DNA of 64,000 bases from an uncultured Aquimarina sp. (GCA_947492105.1 CANLMN010000021.1:1-64000); one strand, 5' to 3'. Positions 26,201 through 34,031 are shown, counted from the first letter of the stretch. The notes: generated by a model not told the origin, from the sequence alone. Program-made: numbers and translations.

Positions 26201-26585
26201 AAAATATAGTAGTATCAAGAGTGAAGAAGTTATGCCTAATTGCATTGTTGATTTTAGTCTGCCTCAAGAATTTTCCGAAAGTTATCGAAGATTTCATGAT
26301 GGAGAAATTTTGTTTCTTTGTAGACTTCGTGTCCAGAATGATGAATTTTCTCCAACAAATTTTGAAAAAGAAGCACGTTATGTATTTGGTAATTCTCAAA
26401 CACACAACCGAATCGATAATAATATAAAACATTTGACCAGTATCTTTTCGGCTCACAGGTATGGGCAGTCTATTGGTAAACGAGATGTGAAACTAAAAAA
26501 CACGTCTTTTGAACAAACGAAGCACAAGATTAAGGTGATTAAAGAAAGTAACCTTAATAATTTAGAATCTTATTCAATAAAATAA
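23274..26585 (+). CDS. VasX-like T6SS effector, probable membrane pore-former (1103 aa)
   Basis: The N-terminal ~230 residues match the VasX N-terminal pattern: YRHKTLKSGYVYIFYDKNEA, KELLVDEVGQFINISW, and FWIAFSPVQWSVVYHTK. A long helical middle region follows. Two hydrophobic zones occur at about 655-685 and 755-825 (GAVFLAADVSALIGGGAAVF then WPAAILGGVLIGCYYLV), like the pore helices of VasX/colicin-type toxins that depolarise target membranes. The gene follows the PAAR protein and is followed by two paralogous membrane proteins fit to be immunity factors. Its last ~65 codons are duplicated at 27,291-27,485. Confidence 0.7.
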   Translation: MKRIETLADFQKPPIDDVLCEVTFTAEGGGAALIESAPLKILYSGIKLHFLGYGLFKKDTEYGKDHFIIHTPGQNGERSCEMVYDRASQSFVQQLEEVVVVSPLDPPDGAITPMNYEYRHKTLKSGYVYIFYDKNEAFHKELLVDEVGQFINISWDDAINKEDGEYTDIRIPTSRDYERIDDGFLVPKIEDDPTPIFWIAFSPVQWSVVYHTKLRTNCELREKRMRDIKCTGIKKGEKNDQARHVDNVFVAFPKHDQAGALVFKDKLERIAVDEWQQMDDFYEDMFVTLHDPLNCADEICMGIDQEVIKLKAIMVSLQTGKSVGEIAPILQEGETISADTTEKGKQIAYLHRLAQLSYDFVYNNHENEEKYSSDRIQSLAGNIALDLTIGSYLRPFIEQNGIDRAKVEKLLAVQERKLQRNIINSYRDDLGNFMKSKYYQDIMDDYLNNIPDHIEDGIGIVAMHKIALGNYPNIHDRHLDLKSVYALQEDIWFKYINETLYNENPKEFNKSTKLLDYKFDIQDVKFLDLTKKSASTLDKILKAYANHDEYLGNFQTLKQKTLPILGKISYFRDKKTRVAIFKFKKLEEFEANIHKQNLRLEIDGQPVTLRQYKKHWHVEYKRMTQNSVEQLIASGDLEFQLKTNPPKRFKAEVEKFLKSNAFGAIVLVIEAIVWAKTIKNLSKNSSRANIEKFGFASIKLGAAVFSLAEKMKVYDKYLAGKGLEDGAMYFKIKKFRSRVGTLKIMSSAITVFTASRDSYTSFAVRDNDAAALYGMAAGVGAVFLAADVSALIGGGAAVFAIGFWPAAILGGVLIGCYYLVSKYFKDTQLEAFFKNFPLSDHALSPESGELPYQYINRLVSNRKELIFDPWIETTASSEYKTYANFEKAFTAFLDITIPTMTIVEPAPLEYINYNRGFDKRNNVTNRFKAYIYSGQKITDIDDIDMKAYYYPLGIRTPLRESSRFEITLFTCTFPKPKYSSIKSEEVMPNCIVDFSLPQEFSESYRRFHDGEILFLCRLRVQNDEFSPTNFEKEARYVFGNSQTHNRIDNNIKHLTSIFSAHRYGQSIGKRDVKLKNTSFEQTKHKIKVIKESNLNNLESYSIK

Positions 26586-26587
26586 CT

Positions 26588-27292
26588 ATGTATCAGCCAC
26601 ATAAAGTGCTTGAATATCCTACAGAGATAGAATCGGAACGTGTAAGTGTAAAAGGAAAAGGACTCACTTTGAGAGCAGATGACAAAATTTATCATGAAAC
26701 CCATGCATTTAGAGCAGGTGTTAATATTGAATTTGGTATCGGGGCAATTATATTCGGATTATGGCTTTTGTGGTCTACAGAGACTATAAAGATAACTTTT
26801 GATTTAATATTACCCATAATTTGTGTTATTGGTGGTAGTTTTTGGCTGGTATATGGCATTTTTGTCAAGAAAAATTATAAAATATTTGAGTTAAATAGAT
26901 TAGAAGGATTAGTAACTTATCCTGACAACTTTTTCCGCCCGCCCTTAAAAGGTAAATTTAAAAATTTGAAAGTAGTAATTGCAGTTACTGGTAGTATAGA
27001 CGGTTATGTAGATAGAGAATACCTGAAGTTTGTAAACACCTTCAAGCCAAGAAAGGTCGATCTACTCTACACCTTTTATGGAGATCCAAAAAAAGATTGG
27101 AGTTTTATGGTTTGGTACATGGATAAAAATCGTCCGCTCCCTCCGGGTACTGCTTTTGATCCCTACAGGCAAAAAGATTTTGAGCGACGCAAGAATGAGG
27201 GTTTTCCAAGACCTTTGTACCCAAGTAATATCCCAACACCAGAAGCAACACCAGAACAACAAAAGGAAAGGGAGAATATCGGTGGATGGTAA
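26588..27292 (+). CDS. Candidate immunity protein 1 (234 aa, two membrane helices)
   Basis: Two adjacent transmembrane helices (FGIGAIIFGLWLLWST and LILPIICVIGGSFWLVYGIF, residues ~50-95) sit between a soluble N-terminus and a soluble C-terminal domain. The gene starts 2 bp after the effector stop. A paralogue follows (27,495-28,199) with an almost identical C-terminus but a divergent first ~50 residues. Immunity to pore-forming effectors is usually a membrane protein encoded immediately downstream, which is the basis of this call. Confidence 0.6.
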   Translation: MYQPHKVLEYPTEIESERVSVKGKGLTLRADDKIYHETHAFRAGVNIEFGIGAIIFGLWLLWSTETIKITFDLILPIICVIGGSFWLVYGIFVKKNYKIFELNRLEGLVTYPDNFFRPPLKGKFKNLKVVIAVTGSIDGYVDREYLKFVNTFKPRKVDLLYTFYGDPKKDWSFMVWYMDKNRPLPPGTAFDPYRQKDFERRKNEGFPRPLYPSNIPTPEATPEQQKERENIGGW

Positions 27293-27485
27293 TTCTCAAA
27301 CACATAACCGACTCGATAATAACATAAAACATTTGACCAGTATTTTTTCTGCTCATAGGTATAGTCAGTCTATTGGTAAACGAGATGTAAAATTGAAAAA
27401 CATTACTATGGAAGAAACAAAACACAAGATCCAAGTTATTAAGGAAAGCAATCTTAATGATCTAGAATCTTATCTAGTTAGATAA
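27291..27485 (+). pseudogene. Orphan duplicate of the effector C-terminus
   Basis: Bases 27,291-27,485 repeat 26,390-26,584: the frame reads GNSQTHNRLDNNIKHLTSIF and ends NLNDLESYLVR, against NLNNLESYSIK in the intact effector. It has no start codon and begins at the stop of immunity gene 1. It marks the junction of a ~900-bp tandem duplication that copied effector tail plus immunity gene. Confidence 0.8.
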
Positions 27486-27494
27486 TAATATATT

Positions 27495-28199
27495 ATGTAT
27501 TATACTCATAAGATATTAGAAGCCCCATTAGGAATCGAGACAGAGTATGATGACGATTTGGAAATCGGTTCACCAAGTAAAGTAAATGATGAGATTTATT
27601 TTGTGTCGCATTCTCATTTCTTGAAAACAAATATTTATTTTGGCATCGGGGGGGTGATATTCGGATTATGGCTCTTGTGGTCTATAGAGACTATAAAGAT
27701 AACTTTTGATTTAATATTACCCATAATTTGTATTACTGGTGGTAGCTTTTGGCTGATTTACGGCTTATTTGTGAAAAAAAAACATAAAATTTTCAAATTA
27801 GAAAGATTAAAAGGTCTAGTTACCTATCCTGATAACTATTTCCACCCGCCCTTAAAAGGTAAATTTAAAGATTTGAAAGTAGTAATTGCAGTTACTGGCA
27901 ATATAGACGGTTATGTAGATAGAGAATACCTGAAGTTTGTAAACACCTTCAAGCCAAGAAAGGTCGATCTACTCTACACCTTTTATGGAGATCCAAAAAA
28001 AGATTGGAGTTTTATGGTTTGGTATATGGATAAAAATCGTCCGCTTCCTCCGGGTACTGCTTTTGATCCCTACAGGCAAAAAGATTTTGAGCGACGCAAG
28101 AATGAGGGTTTTCCAAAACCATTATACCCCAGTAATATCCCAACACCAGAAGCAACACCAGAACAACAAAAGGAAAGAGAGAATATCGGTGGATGGTAG
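27495..28199 (+). CDS. Candidate immunity protein 2 (234 aa, two membrane helices)
   Basis: It is a paralogue of 26,588-27,292. The two helices and the C-terminal domain are nearly unchanged (for example TYPDNYFHPPLKGKFKDLKV), while residues 1-50 differ strongly. A conserved body with a diverging N-terminus after tandem duplication is what selection on effector specificity would produce, so this copy may protect against a different effector variant. The start at 27,495 follows the orphan effector tail. Confidence 0.6.
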   Translation: MYYTHKILEAPLGIETEYDDDLEIGSPSKVNDEIYFVSHSHFLKTNIYFGIGGVIFGLWLLWSIETIKITFDLILPIICITGGSFWLIYGLFVKKKHKIFKLERLKGLVTYPDNYFHPPLKGKFKDLKVVIAVTGNIDGYVDREYLKFVNTFKPRKVDLLYTFYGDPKKDWSFMVWYMDKNRPLPPGTAFDPYRQKDFERRKNEGFPKPLYPSNIPTPEATPEQQKERENIGGW

Positions 28200-28204
28200 C
28201 TCCT

Positions 28205-28299
28205 GTTTACTACCTGAATAATTAGTTAAATGTTTGTTATTAATTATTTTAGATAGTAAACACGTATTGTAGACACCCGAGTAAACACGATTGTCTACA
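28205..28299. terminator. Two hairpins between convergent genes
   Basis: GTTTACTA (28,205-28,212) pairs with TAGTAAAC (28,254-28,261), and TGTAGACA (28,268-28,275) pairs with TGTCTACA (28,292-28,299). They separate the immunity genes (plus strand) from the convergent 28,295 gene (minus strand) and probably act as bidirectional terminators. Confidence 0.5.
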
Positions 28300-28540
28300 C
28301 AACTCTCACCCCATGCTTATACTTCGCTAATTCCTTCCCATCATTATGATTATCATAAATAATAGCCGTTTCATATTTCCCTTTAAAACTTTGATTAATC
28401 ATCTTGATCAAACGTCGGATACCAAGTGCTTTGCTGGGTTTAGCTTTCTGATGAGATTTATCAAAAGAATAGAAGGTTCTAGTATTTCCATCATAAAACC
28501 AAACGATGCATTTGGTCAAGGAGCTTTGTGGTAGATTCAT
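28295..28540 (-). CDS. Small protein of unknown function (81 aa)
   Basis: The start overlaps the stop of the 395-aa gene by ATGA (28,537-28,540), so they are translationally coupled. The sequence (KCIVWFYDGNTRTFYSFDKS ... YDNHNDGKELAKYKHGVRVV) reads as a compact alpha/beta protein. No family recognised. It belongs to the minus-strand group with the 395-aa, 58-aa and excisionase-like proteins. Confidence 0.55.
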   Translation of the reverse strand: MNLPQSSLTKCIVWFYDGNTRTFYSFDKSHQKAKPSKALGIRRLIKMINQSFKGKYETAIIYDNHNDGKELAKYKHGVRVV

Positions 28541-29724
28541 AAAGAGGTGAGATTATGTTGTAAACTGTCTTCGTAAGATTTGAGTAGATCAGCATCTTTG
28601 TATCGTGACAAGCGTTTTTGTTGCAGTCTAAAAAGCTCAAATCGGGTTTTGTGTTTGTGTTTTCCTTTCCCCTTGGCATGTTGCTTCCATTCGTGATCCG
28701 TTGATTGTAGAAGCAATTGATTACGGATTTCTTTTTTCATGGCTAATTGCTTGAGATACCAAGCCCAGGTCTTTTCGAAACCATTTTTGGTGTTATTGTG
28801 ATGAAAGTATAAATGCGGAGCAGGAATCCAATGCTGCGGATTACGTGCTAACCAACGATCAACCATATCCACTCTAGCGTAGAGCATCTGTTGATAATTC
28901 TCCCACTGCTTTCTATCGCCATTAAGGGTAAACTTTTTGTAAACTGTACGCCAGATGTGATTCAACACTTCTTTTTCTTCAGGCTGGGTAAGGATAAGAT
29001 TCGGATACAGCCGCCCCTTGGTGTATTTCCAAAATTGCTCGACCAGTGTTAATAAAAAAGTGCGTTCCACTCCGGCGGCCTTGGTTTGACCTTTTGGAGC
29101 GGAAGTTGCACTTTCCCTCATGTTCTTGTTTTGTTCCTGTGGTGTTCTTGTAGCGGAGCTAATAGCTACTTCCTTTTCCTTTTCTGGAGTTATCAACTTA
29201 TCCACAGTGCTATTATTATTGTTTAGTTCTTGTTGTACATGAACTAATGGGTGTAAATTTTTCACTCTTCCATTAAAAAAAGAGGCAAGAGGACTAATTT
29301 GTGTAGTATTGTCATCGGTGGTTGTGGATACTTTCACTTCTCCTAAAACTTGAGGATTGATCAGTAATTCAATGCCATCTGCTCCTCGATGTAGTTCTTT
29401 GGTGATAAAGCCTGCTTTGACGAGTCGATGTTTGTGATTGATAATAGTGCGTACTGTACATCCCTTGCAGGAAGCCAAACTGGGGTTGTAACTGCGAAAT
29501 CCGGGCAAATCGGCTAAAGCTATAACCTCATGCCCGCTTTTATTGATTTGTTGCGCATAGAGACGAACAATCAGCTCGGCGGTTGCTCTGTGATTAGCAT
29601 TAAGCTTATCGGTGAGATTGGATTGCTTACGGTTATACGTATCAATAAACTGCTTGGTACTTTTGAATATCACACCAAAGTCTAGATGCATCTTTGGTGT
29701 TGGAGAAGGATTCAGCGTTTTCAT
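28537..29724 (-). CDS. Winged-helix protein, possible replication initiator (395 aa)
   Basis: Residues ~30-125 have a winged-helix layout: ANHRATAELIVRLYAQQINK, a turn, CTVRTIINHKHRLVKAGFIT and a strand ELHRGADGIELLINPQ. The linker (about 140-215) is Thr/Ser/Lys-rich and of low complexity. The C-terminal part (about 220-395) is Trp- and Lys-rich and helical. This architecture occurs in replication or regulatory proteins of Bacteroidota mobile elements. Its place in a small operon with an excisionase-like gene supports an element-maintenance role, but initiator activity is not shown. Confidence 0.5.
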   Translation of the reverse strand: MKTLNPSPTPKMHLDFGVIFKSTKQFIDTYNRKQSNLTDKLNANHRATAELIVRLYAQQINKSGHEVIALADLPGFRSYNPSLASCKGCTVRTIINHKHRLVKAGFITKELHRGADGIELLINPQVLGEVKVSTTTDDNTTQISPLASFFNGRVKNLHPLVHVQQELNNNNSTVDKLITPEKEKEVAISSATRTPQEQNKNMRESATSAPKGQTKAAGVERTFLLTLVEQFWKYTKGRLYPNLILTQPEEKEVLNHIWRTVYKKFTLNGDRKQWENYQQMLYARVDMVDRWLARNPQHWIPAPHLYFHHNNTKNGFEKTWAWYLKQLAMKKEIRNQLLLQSTDHEWKQHAKGKGKHKHKTRFELFRLQQKRLSRYKDADLLKSYEDSLQHNLTSL

Positions 29725-29728
29725 AATC

Positions 29729-29905
29729 TTATCGTTTTCTTAATGTTTGCAGAATGGCATTATAGAATTGTTTGCGTTTGCGAAGCTCCACCCCGATCTT
29801 TTGCAGTTGTTTTGTGCCAAAGGTTTCTCGCAAGCTATCATAAGCTGTTTTGCAACTTTCGGCTTCGTTCCTGATAAAAGCGATTTGTGATTTTTTAGAG
29901 ATCAT
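29729..29905 (-). CDS. Small helical protein (58 aa) upstream of the winged-helix gene
   Basis: A short gene from ATG 29,905 to a stop at 29,729 (MISKKSQIAFIRNEAESCKT, ending QTLRKR). It ends 4 bp before the next start, so it is clearly co-transcribed. It is helical and basic. No family recognised. It may be an accessory or regulator of the winged-helix protein. Confidence 0.55.
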   Translation of the reverse strand: MISKKSQIAFIRNEAESCKTAYDSLRETFGTKQLQKIGVELRKRKQFYNAILQTLRKR

Positions 29906-29915
29906 AAGCAGCGTT

Positions 29916-30209
29916 TTAATATTTAGGTATGTTTCGCTCTAAGTAAGCGAGAATACTTTTTTTGGAGTACATTATAGTTCGTCCGGATTTAGAAAATATA
30001 ATTTCATCAGTATCTCTGAGTTCTTGGAGCTTAAAACGCCCTTTTAATCCTAGCAATTTTTGAGCTTCATTTTTGTTGATCCAATCGTATGCAGGATCTA
30101 TATTACGTAATGCTTCTTCTCTAGCTTCTTTAATTGCTGCATACATTTTTTGTATCATGTCTTCATGTAATTTTTTATAGGCTTCAGACTCGAAAACAAT
30201 AACATCCAT
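29916..30209 (-). CDS. Excisionase-like HTH protein (97 aa)
   Basis: The C-terminal half has the HTH_17/excisionase pattern with a plus-strand-like recognition part: YDWINKNEAQKLLGLKGRF, then LRDTDEIIFSKSGRTIMYSK and SILAYLERN. The N-terminal half is a charged helix. Such proteins in Bacteroidota elements act as excisionases or as small regulators. It is the first gene of the leftward replication-type operon. Confidence 0.6.
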   Translation of the reverse strand: MDVIVFESEAYKKLHEDMIQKMYAAIKEAREEALRNIDPAYDWINKNEAQKLLGLKGRFKLQELRDTDEIIFSKSGRTIMYSKKSILAYLERNIPKY

Positions 30210-30428
30210 ATTTTTTTGAGATTAAGGATTAAACTAAAATCATTTTTTATAGTCAATAGAAGGTTTGTTGTATTTTTTTTATGCTTCAAATAACTGATGT
30301 AAAGAGAGAGAATAAAACAATACCAAAACAGTGGCAAAGGGTTGCGCCACCCCTTGTTTTTTTAAATAAATATCTGTGTATTAATTGAATAAAGTAAAAA
30401 TAAAAATGAAAAAAATAAAATACCACGT

Positions 30429-30436
30429 TATCTTTG
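30429..30436 (+). promoter_or_regulatory. Putative -7 box for the 74-aa gene
   Basis: TATCTTTG fits the Bacteroidota -7 consensus TAnnTTTG and lies 22 bp before the ATG at 30,459. No clear -33 box is visible, so this is tentative. Confidence 0.3.
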
Positions 30437-30458
30437 TTTTGAACTTATTAAAAAATGC

Positions 30459-30683
30459 ATGCAATCTCGATCACCTATTTTAACAAAACCAATAAATGAA
30501 CTACCTGTTTCAGAAGAGTTAGTTCGTTTTATGATCTTCCATGGTTACGAAAACTTGCAAGAGCTTATAAAAGAAAAAACCTCAAAACTCCAGAGAAGCA
30601 AGGGGTGGAATGTAATGTGTTTTGAAAGTTTACTAAATATATTGGGCAAACATAATTGTCTAGATATGTTAAGTGAGGATTAA
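30459..30683 (+). CDS. Small alpha-CTD-like protein (74 aa)
   Basis: The sequence (LPVSEELVRFMIFHGYENLQ, ELIKEKT, SLLNILGKHNCLDML) resembles the helix-hairpin-helix C-terminal domain of RNA polymerase alpha, as in small proteins carried by Bacteroidota mobile elements. It stands alone on the plus strand between two minus-strand groups. It is probably a transcription or DNA-binding accessory. Family assignment is by eye. Confidence 0.45.
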   Translation: MQSRSPILTKPINELPVSEELVRFMIFHGYENLQELIKEKTSKLQRSKGWNVMCFESLLNILGKHNCLDMLSED

Positions 30684-30702
30684 AAGAGACAACGATAAAA
30701 AT

Positions 30703-32001
30703 TTAACTGAGATTCTTTTCTATAGCATCCAAACTTTTCTGAAAATTGTTTAGCACATTTCGAATTGATCGTATATTTTTTTCGGTGGTATTATAGAAAT
30801 TGTTTTTTACACTTTTCTGTGATATATCATCTCTATTAGCCGTTTTAAAATAAGAAGCAAAATATTCAAATGCCTTAGTTTTATTCATATTCAATAAACC
30901 AGACTCGAAAAACACCTTTAACAACAATGCTGCATCATCAACACTTAAATTTATCGCTAACTTATCAGTGTGCCGAGTTTTTTGCTTGTCCTGAGTAGTT
31001 GTCAGGAATTTTTTTTCTTTGATGTCCTTAAGCGATAAATCACACATTTTAGTGTCAAGCCAATCTTGCAGTTGTTCCCTCAGAGGAAATAGATTCTCAT
31101 TATAACCAAAATTAGTAAGATGCTGAATGCTGTTTATCATTTTGAGATACTTAGATAAGGTCTCTAATTGATCACAAATTACTTCATTTTTAGCGGCCTG
31201 TTTATTCATGAATTCAATACTAAATTTAAGCACGCCATTTCTATTAAAATTCAATTGTATTAATAGCATAACAAAATCTTCTTGAGAAGGAGCTTTTGTA
31301 TTTTGAAAAAAACGGTTCAAATAGCTGTTTAATCTTTTACAATAATCCATTTGCGAATAAGTAAACCCATCAAAGCCATCATTTAAAAAACGTTCTATAG
31401 TACTACTGACCTGAGTTTTTAATTCGTCTGCAATTTCAAAATTATTTACAGCATTCAAGGCGTATTCTGCCTTTGGCCGTTGCTCTTCAATAAAACGTTT
31501 TCGTTGTTTACATGGAACAAGGATATGCTGATGTAAATACCCTTGAAAAGAGATGTCTAAATATTCATGAAGATCAACCAAACTATTGTATGCAAGTTTA
31601 TAGATATCTATTGCAGATTTTGAGTCAGAGAAACATTGCATGAGGTGGTGTTCTTCTTTTGGAATGAACACAAGTTTTATCTTGTTGATATTCATACTTA
31701 TGTACCGCTGAATTCGTGCCACTTCGTTTTTCATCGCATCCTCATTCTTGCTTATTATAAAAACGCTTTGATATAATTCTAACTGAATTTCCTTGACATT
31801 TTTTGCCAATAAAACTTTATAAAAATAAAATCGCAAAAGGTGATCAGGAAGTAATCCTATTTGTTCCGGTATATCATATTCAGCAGTACCAGAATGATTG
31901 CTCAAAAACTCTTTATACTCTCTTTTTTTCTGATAAGAAGGTGTTATAGTTGGTGATAGGTCATCATGAAATATTTTGTGGAATACGATAAGTTGCTCCA
32001 T
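30703..32001 (-). CDS. RteC-like mobile-element regulator (432 aa)
   Basis: The C-terminal ~120 residues follow the RteC pattern: LSVDDAALLLKVFFESGLLN, an internal FEYFASYFKTANRDD, and a closing IRSIRNVLNNFQKSLDAIEK. The N-terminal part is long, helical and contains a central YSQMDYCKRLNSYLNRFF. RteC proteins regulate excision of Bacteroides conjugative transposons. It lies next to the integrase. Similarity is to the domain pattern only, so I keep confidence moderate. Confidence 0.45.
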   Translation of the reverse strand: MEQLIVFHKIFHDDLSPTITPSYQKKREYKEFLSNHSGTAEYDIPEQIGLLPDHLLRFYFYKVLLAKNVKEIQLELYQSVFIISKNEDAMKNEVARIQRYISMNINKIKLVFIPKEEHHLMQCFSDSKSAIDIYKLAYNSLVDLHEYLDISFQGYLHQHILVPCKQRKRFIEEQRPKAEYALNAVNNFEIADELKTQVSSTIERFLNDGFDGFTYSQMDYCKRLNSYLNRFFQNTKAPSQEDFVMLLIQLNFNRNGVLKFSIEFMNKQAAKNEVICDQLETLSKYLKMINSIQHLTNFGYNENLFPLREQLQDWLDTKMCDLSLKDIKEKKFLTTTQDKQKTRHTDKLAINLSVDDAALLLKVFFESGLLNMNKTKAFEYFASYFKTANRDDISQKSVKNNFYNTTEKNIRSIRNVLNNFQKSLDAIEKNLS

Positions 32002-32356
32002 AGAATATAAGGGCTAAGTTTTAAGATTTAGACGCTTTGCAATTGGAAAAAACAATCTCAAAAAAAGAAACTGTTTTCATACTTTTTAGGGAACAAAAAC
32101 TGAACCAAAAAAAGTGTTAAAATTATGGGATAGTCTTAATATATATTCTAAACTTAATTAAATGTTATGGAAAAACCATACTATTTTTGTTTTTTTCCAC
32201 ATTTTATTCTCAAAAATTCATTTTTAAAGGAACTATTTAAAACAATAACACAACGAATTTTGAATACTCAGAATTGATCTAAGCTAAAATCTTATGATCG
32301 TTGTGTAAAATCAAAATAACAAAAAAATGAATTCTTTTTAAAAAAAGTTAGTTTCA
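32002..32356. other. Non-coding gap between RteC-like gene and integrase
   Basis: This 355-bp AT-rich stretch contains no supported gene. The only structure I see is a short hairpin TATGG-AAAAA-CCATA near 32,164-32,180. It may hold the promoter of the RteC-like gene. Confidence 0.4.
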
Positions 32357-33745
32357 TCAATCAAATATAGAATTTGCCGCATCATCCAAGGTTTCTTTAT
32401 CAAAGCCACTAAGATAAGCCTCTGTAGTATTGTAATTAGCATGTCCTAGCATATCTCCTATTTGGGCTTTGGAAATTCCTTTATGTAAACCGGCAGTTGC
32501 AAAGGTATGCCTAGCAACATAAGTAGTTAAGTTTTTAGACAAACCTAATGCTTTAGAAATTGTATTAAGTCTCTTATTATGATTCTTCCTACTTCTTTTA
32601 TAATAATCATGTATTTTTCCACCATCTCCACAGTCTATAACTTTTTCTAAAATAGGAAAAACAAGTTGATCTGATTTTTTGTTTCCAATATAATGTTTTA
32701 AAATATCCATAGCCTTTTTAGGAACTTGTATATCAAACTCCGAGGAGCTAGCAGCATGCCTAGTCTTTCTTCTTCTATAGATTATTCTATTATTTTCTAT
32801 ATTACTTATTTTAAGATATGCCAAGTCAATAAAATTCATTCCTCTCATATAAAAAGAAAACAGGAAATAATTGCGATGATGCCATATAGGACTGTCTTTT
32901 GTATAGTCTAGCTTCTCCATCTTTTCAATAACATCAATTTTGACGGCACGCTTTTTTGGATTTCCTTTTTTAATAGAGTACCCTTCATTACCAAAGGGGT
33001 AGTCGTCTCTGTTAACCTCCGTTTCCTTATCCTTAATAGCAAGATTAAAGATTCTTCTTAATGCTCTAAGGTGAGGGCCTAACCCTCCAAGAGAGTTGTA
33101 CTCACCTCGACAATTGGTTCTGGAAATGAAGTCAGCTTCCAGATCTTCTAAGAAGGTTTCATTAATATCAGTCAGTAATAAAGTTTCTTTAAGATGAATC
33201 AAAAAAGGATGTTCTTTCTTTCCGGCTTTAATATCGATTATAATTTTATCCCATAAGGCATCATCATTGAGTTTGAATCTATAAATGAGGTTCAGAGCAT
33301 CCTTGAAAGTGTCTCGTGATCCATATTTACCTGCTTTTTCATAACGAGCCTCCACTTTTTGTGTATAAGCATAAAGCGAAGTGGTTAATTTCATCTTCCT
33401 TGCGACTACGGCTGTCGTTTTTTCTGTCTCTAATTCCTGAAAACGTTCATTAATCATATCTCTTAGGTCTTCTACGGCTAACTTAGAAAGTATAGAGTCA
33501 TTTTCCGACAACACTTCTGAGGCAAGCGTCATCTTTTTTTGAATTTTTAAATTTGTGCGTTTGGAATTGGGATATTTACTAGTCACTTGTTTAGTGTCAG
33601 CATTCCACTCTTTCGGGTTAACTGGAGATAATATATATCCAAGAGGAATATATTTCCTTTTCCTTTTATGTGTTACCCGAATTACTAGCGGTAATTTTTC
33701 GGAGGTAGTATTTCGGGGGTCAAGCATTAGTCCAAGAGTAGCCAT
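32357..33745 (-). CDS. int: Tyrosine recombinase/integrase
   Basis: The C-terminal catalytic domain shows ARHTFATAGLHKG (about residue 411; H-x-x-R-type box with RH) and LGHANYNTTEAYL with the nucleophilic Tyr, and an earlier Arg in FYMRGMNFIDLAYL. An N-terminal arm-type domain and a SAM-like core-binding domain (about 100-210) precede it. I use the ATG at 33,745; a TTG at 33,772 would add nine residues. It sits next to the tRNA-Met 3' fragment and to arm-like repeats, and presumably integrates the element there. Confidence 0.85.
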   Translation of the reverse strand: MATLGLMLDPRNTTSEKLPLVIRVTHKRKRKYIPLGYILSPVNPKEWNADTKQVTSKYPNSKRTNLKIQKKMTLASEVLSENDSILSKLAVEDLRDMINERFQELETEKTTAVVARKMKLTTSLYAYTQKVEARYEKAGKYGSRDTFKDALNLIYRFKLNDDALWDKIIIDIKAGKKEHPFLIHLKETLLLTDINETFLEDLEADFISRTNCRGEYNSLGGLGPHLRALRRIFNLAIKDKETEVNRDDYPFGNEGYSIKKGNPKKRAVKIDVIEKMEKLDYTKDSPIWHHRNYFLFSFYMRGMNFIDLAYLKISNIENNRIIYRRRKTRHAASSSEFDIQVPKKAMDILKHYIGNKKSDQLVFPILEKVIDCGDGGKIHDYYKRSRKNHNKRLNTISKALGLSKNLTTYVARHTFATAGLHKGISKAQIGDMLGHANYNTTEAYLSGFDKETLDDAANSIFD

Positions 33746-33777
33746 ACTTTTTAGTGTTTTTGTTTGGAGCAAGTTAA

Positions 33778-33825
33778 GTGTTCAAAAGGGAATAGTCAAG
33801 AGAATTTTGAACACATTTTGAACAC
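33778..33825. repeat. Integrase arm-site-like repeats
   Basis: TTTTGAACAC occurs at 33,805-33,814 and 33,816-33,825, and inverted (GTGTTCAAAA) at 33,778-33,787. They lie between the integrase start and the tRNA fragment, the usual place for arm-type integrase binding sites. ACAGGCTTT is also repeated twice just after (about 33,838-33,858). Confidence 0.55.
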
Positions 33826-33940
33826 ATTGTGGAATTACAACAGGCTTTTACAGGCTTTAATGAACATGGATGTTTTTTATAATCGCTGTTTTTTAGCAAG
33901 TTATGAATTTTTAGAGGCTTTTAGAGTATGGTTGTGGTGT

Positions 33941-33984
33941 GACTCATAATCAGGTGGTCCATGGTTCGAGTCCATGTGGGACCA
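33941..33984 (+). pseudogene. 3' fragment of tRNA-Met(CAT): attachment site
   Basis: The sequence contains the anticodon loop CTCATAA with 3' stem TCAGG, a complete T arm (CATGG-TTCGAGT-CCATG) and the 3' acceptor strand TGGGACC plus discriminator A. Upstream no matching 5' acceptor (GGTCCCA) or D arm is present, so it is not a functional gene. It is the attR-type duplicate left when the element integrated at the 3' end of a tRNA-Met gene. Confidence 0.75.
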
Positions 33985-33996
33985 CGCTAAAAATCA

Positions 33997-34031
33997 AAGA
34001 GTTACATTATAAAAAATGTAACTCTTTTTTC
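33997..34031 (+). terminator. Strong intrinsic terminator of the interrupted tRNA gene
   Basis: AGAGTTACAT pairs with ATGTAACTCT (33,998-34,007 with 34,016-34,025) and is followed by a T-run. It follows the tRNA fragment at a natural distance, so it is probably the original chromosomal terminator and marks the host side of the boundary. Confidence 0.75.

Larger units (their letters stand above)
1..33984. mobile_element. Right part of a tRNA-Met-integrated element (left end outside window)
   Basis: The right boundary is a 3' fragment of tRNA-Met(CAT) at 33,941-33,984 on the plus strand, immediately followed by a strong terminator. The integrase gene lies just to its left. In tRNA-3'-end integration the duplicated 3' fragment marks the end distal to the intact tRNA, so the element must extend leftwards and the intact tRNA should lie left of base 1. 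The interior carries a particle-like operon, a PARIS-like cassette, a T6SS-type effector locus and replication/excision-type genes. No relaxase or type IV secretion gene is seen, so this is not obviously an ICE. Whether 1-33,984 is one element or nested elements cannot be settled here. Confidence 0.5.

Noticed and set aside
27078-27485. 135-aa ORF spanning immunity gene 1 and the orphan effector tail
   Set aside because: Its first part is out of frame within the immunity gene. Only the last ~64 codons make sense, as a duplicated effector tail without a start.
33917-33984. Complete tRNA-Met gene
   Set aside because: Only the anticodon loop, its 3' stem, the T arm and the 3' acceptor strand are present. 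No 5' acceptor or D arm precedes them.
1-33984. Integrative conjugative element
   Set aside because: RteC-like, excisionase-like and integrase genes fit, but no relaxase, coupling protein or type IV secretion gene is visible in the part shown.
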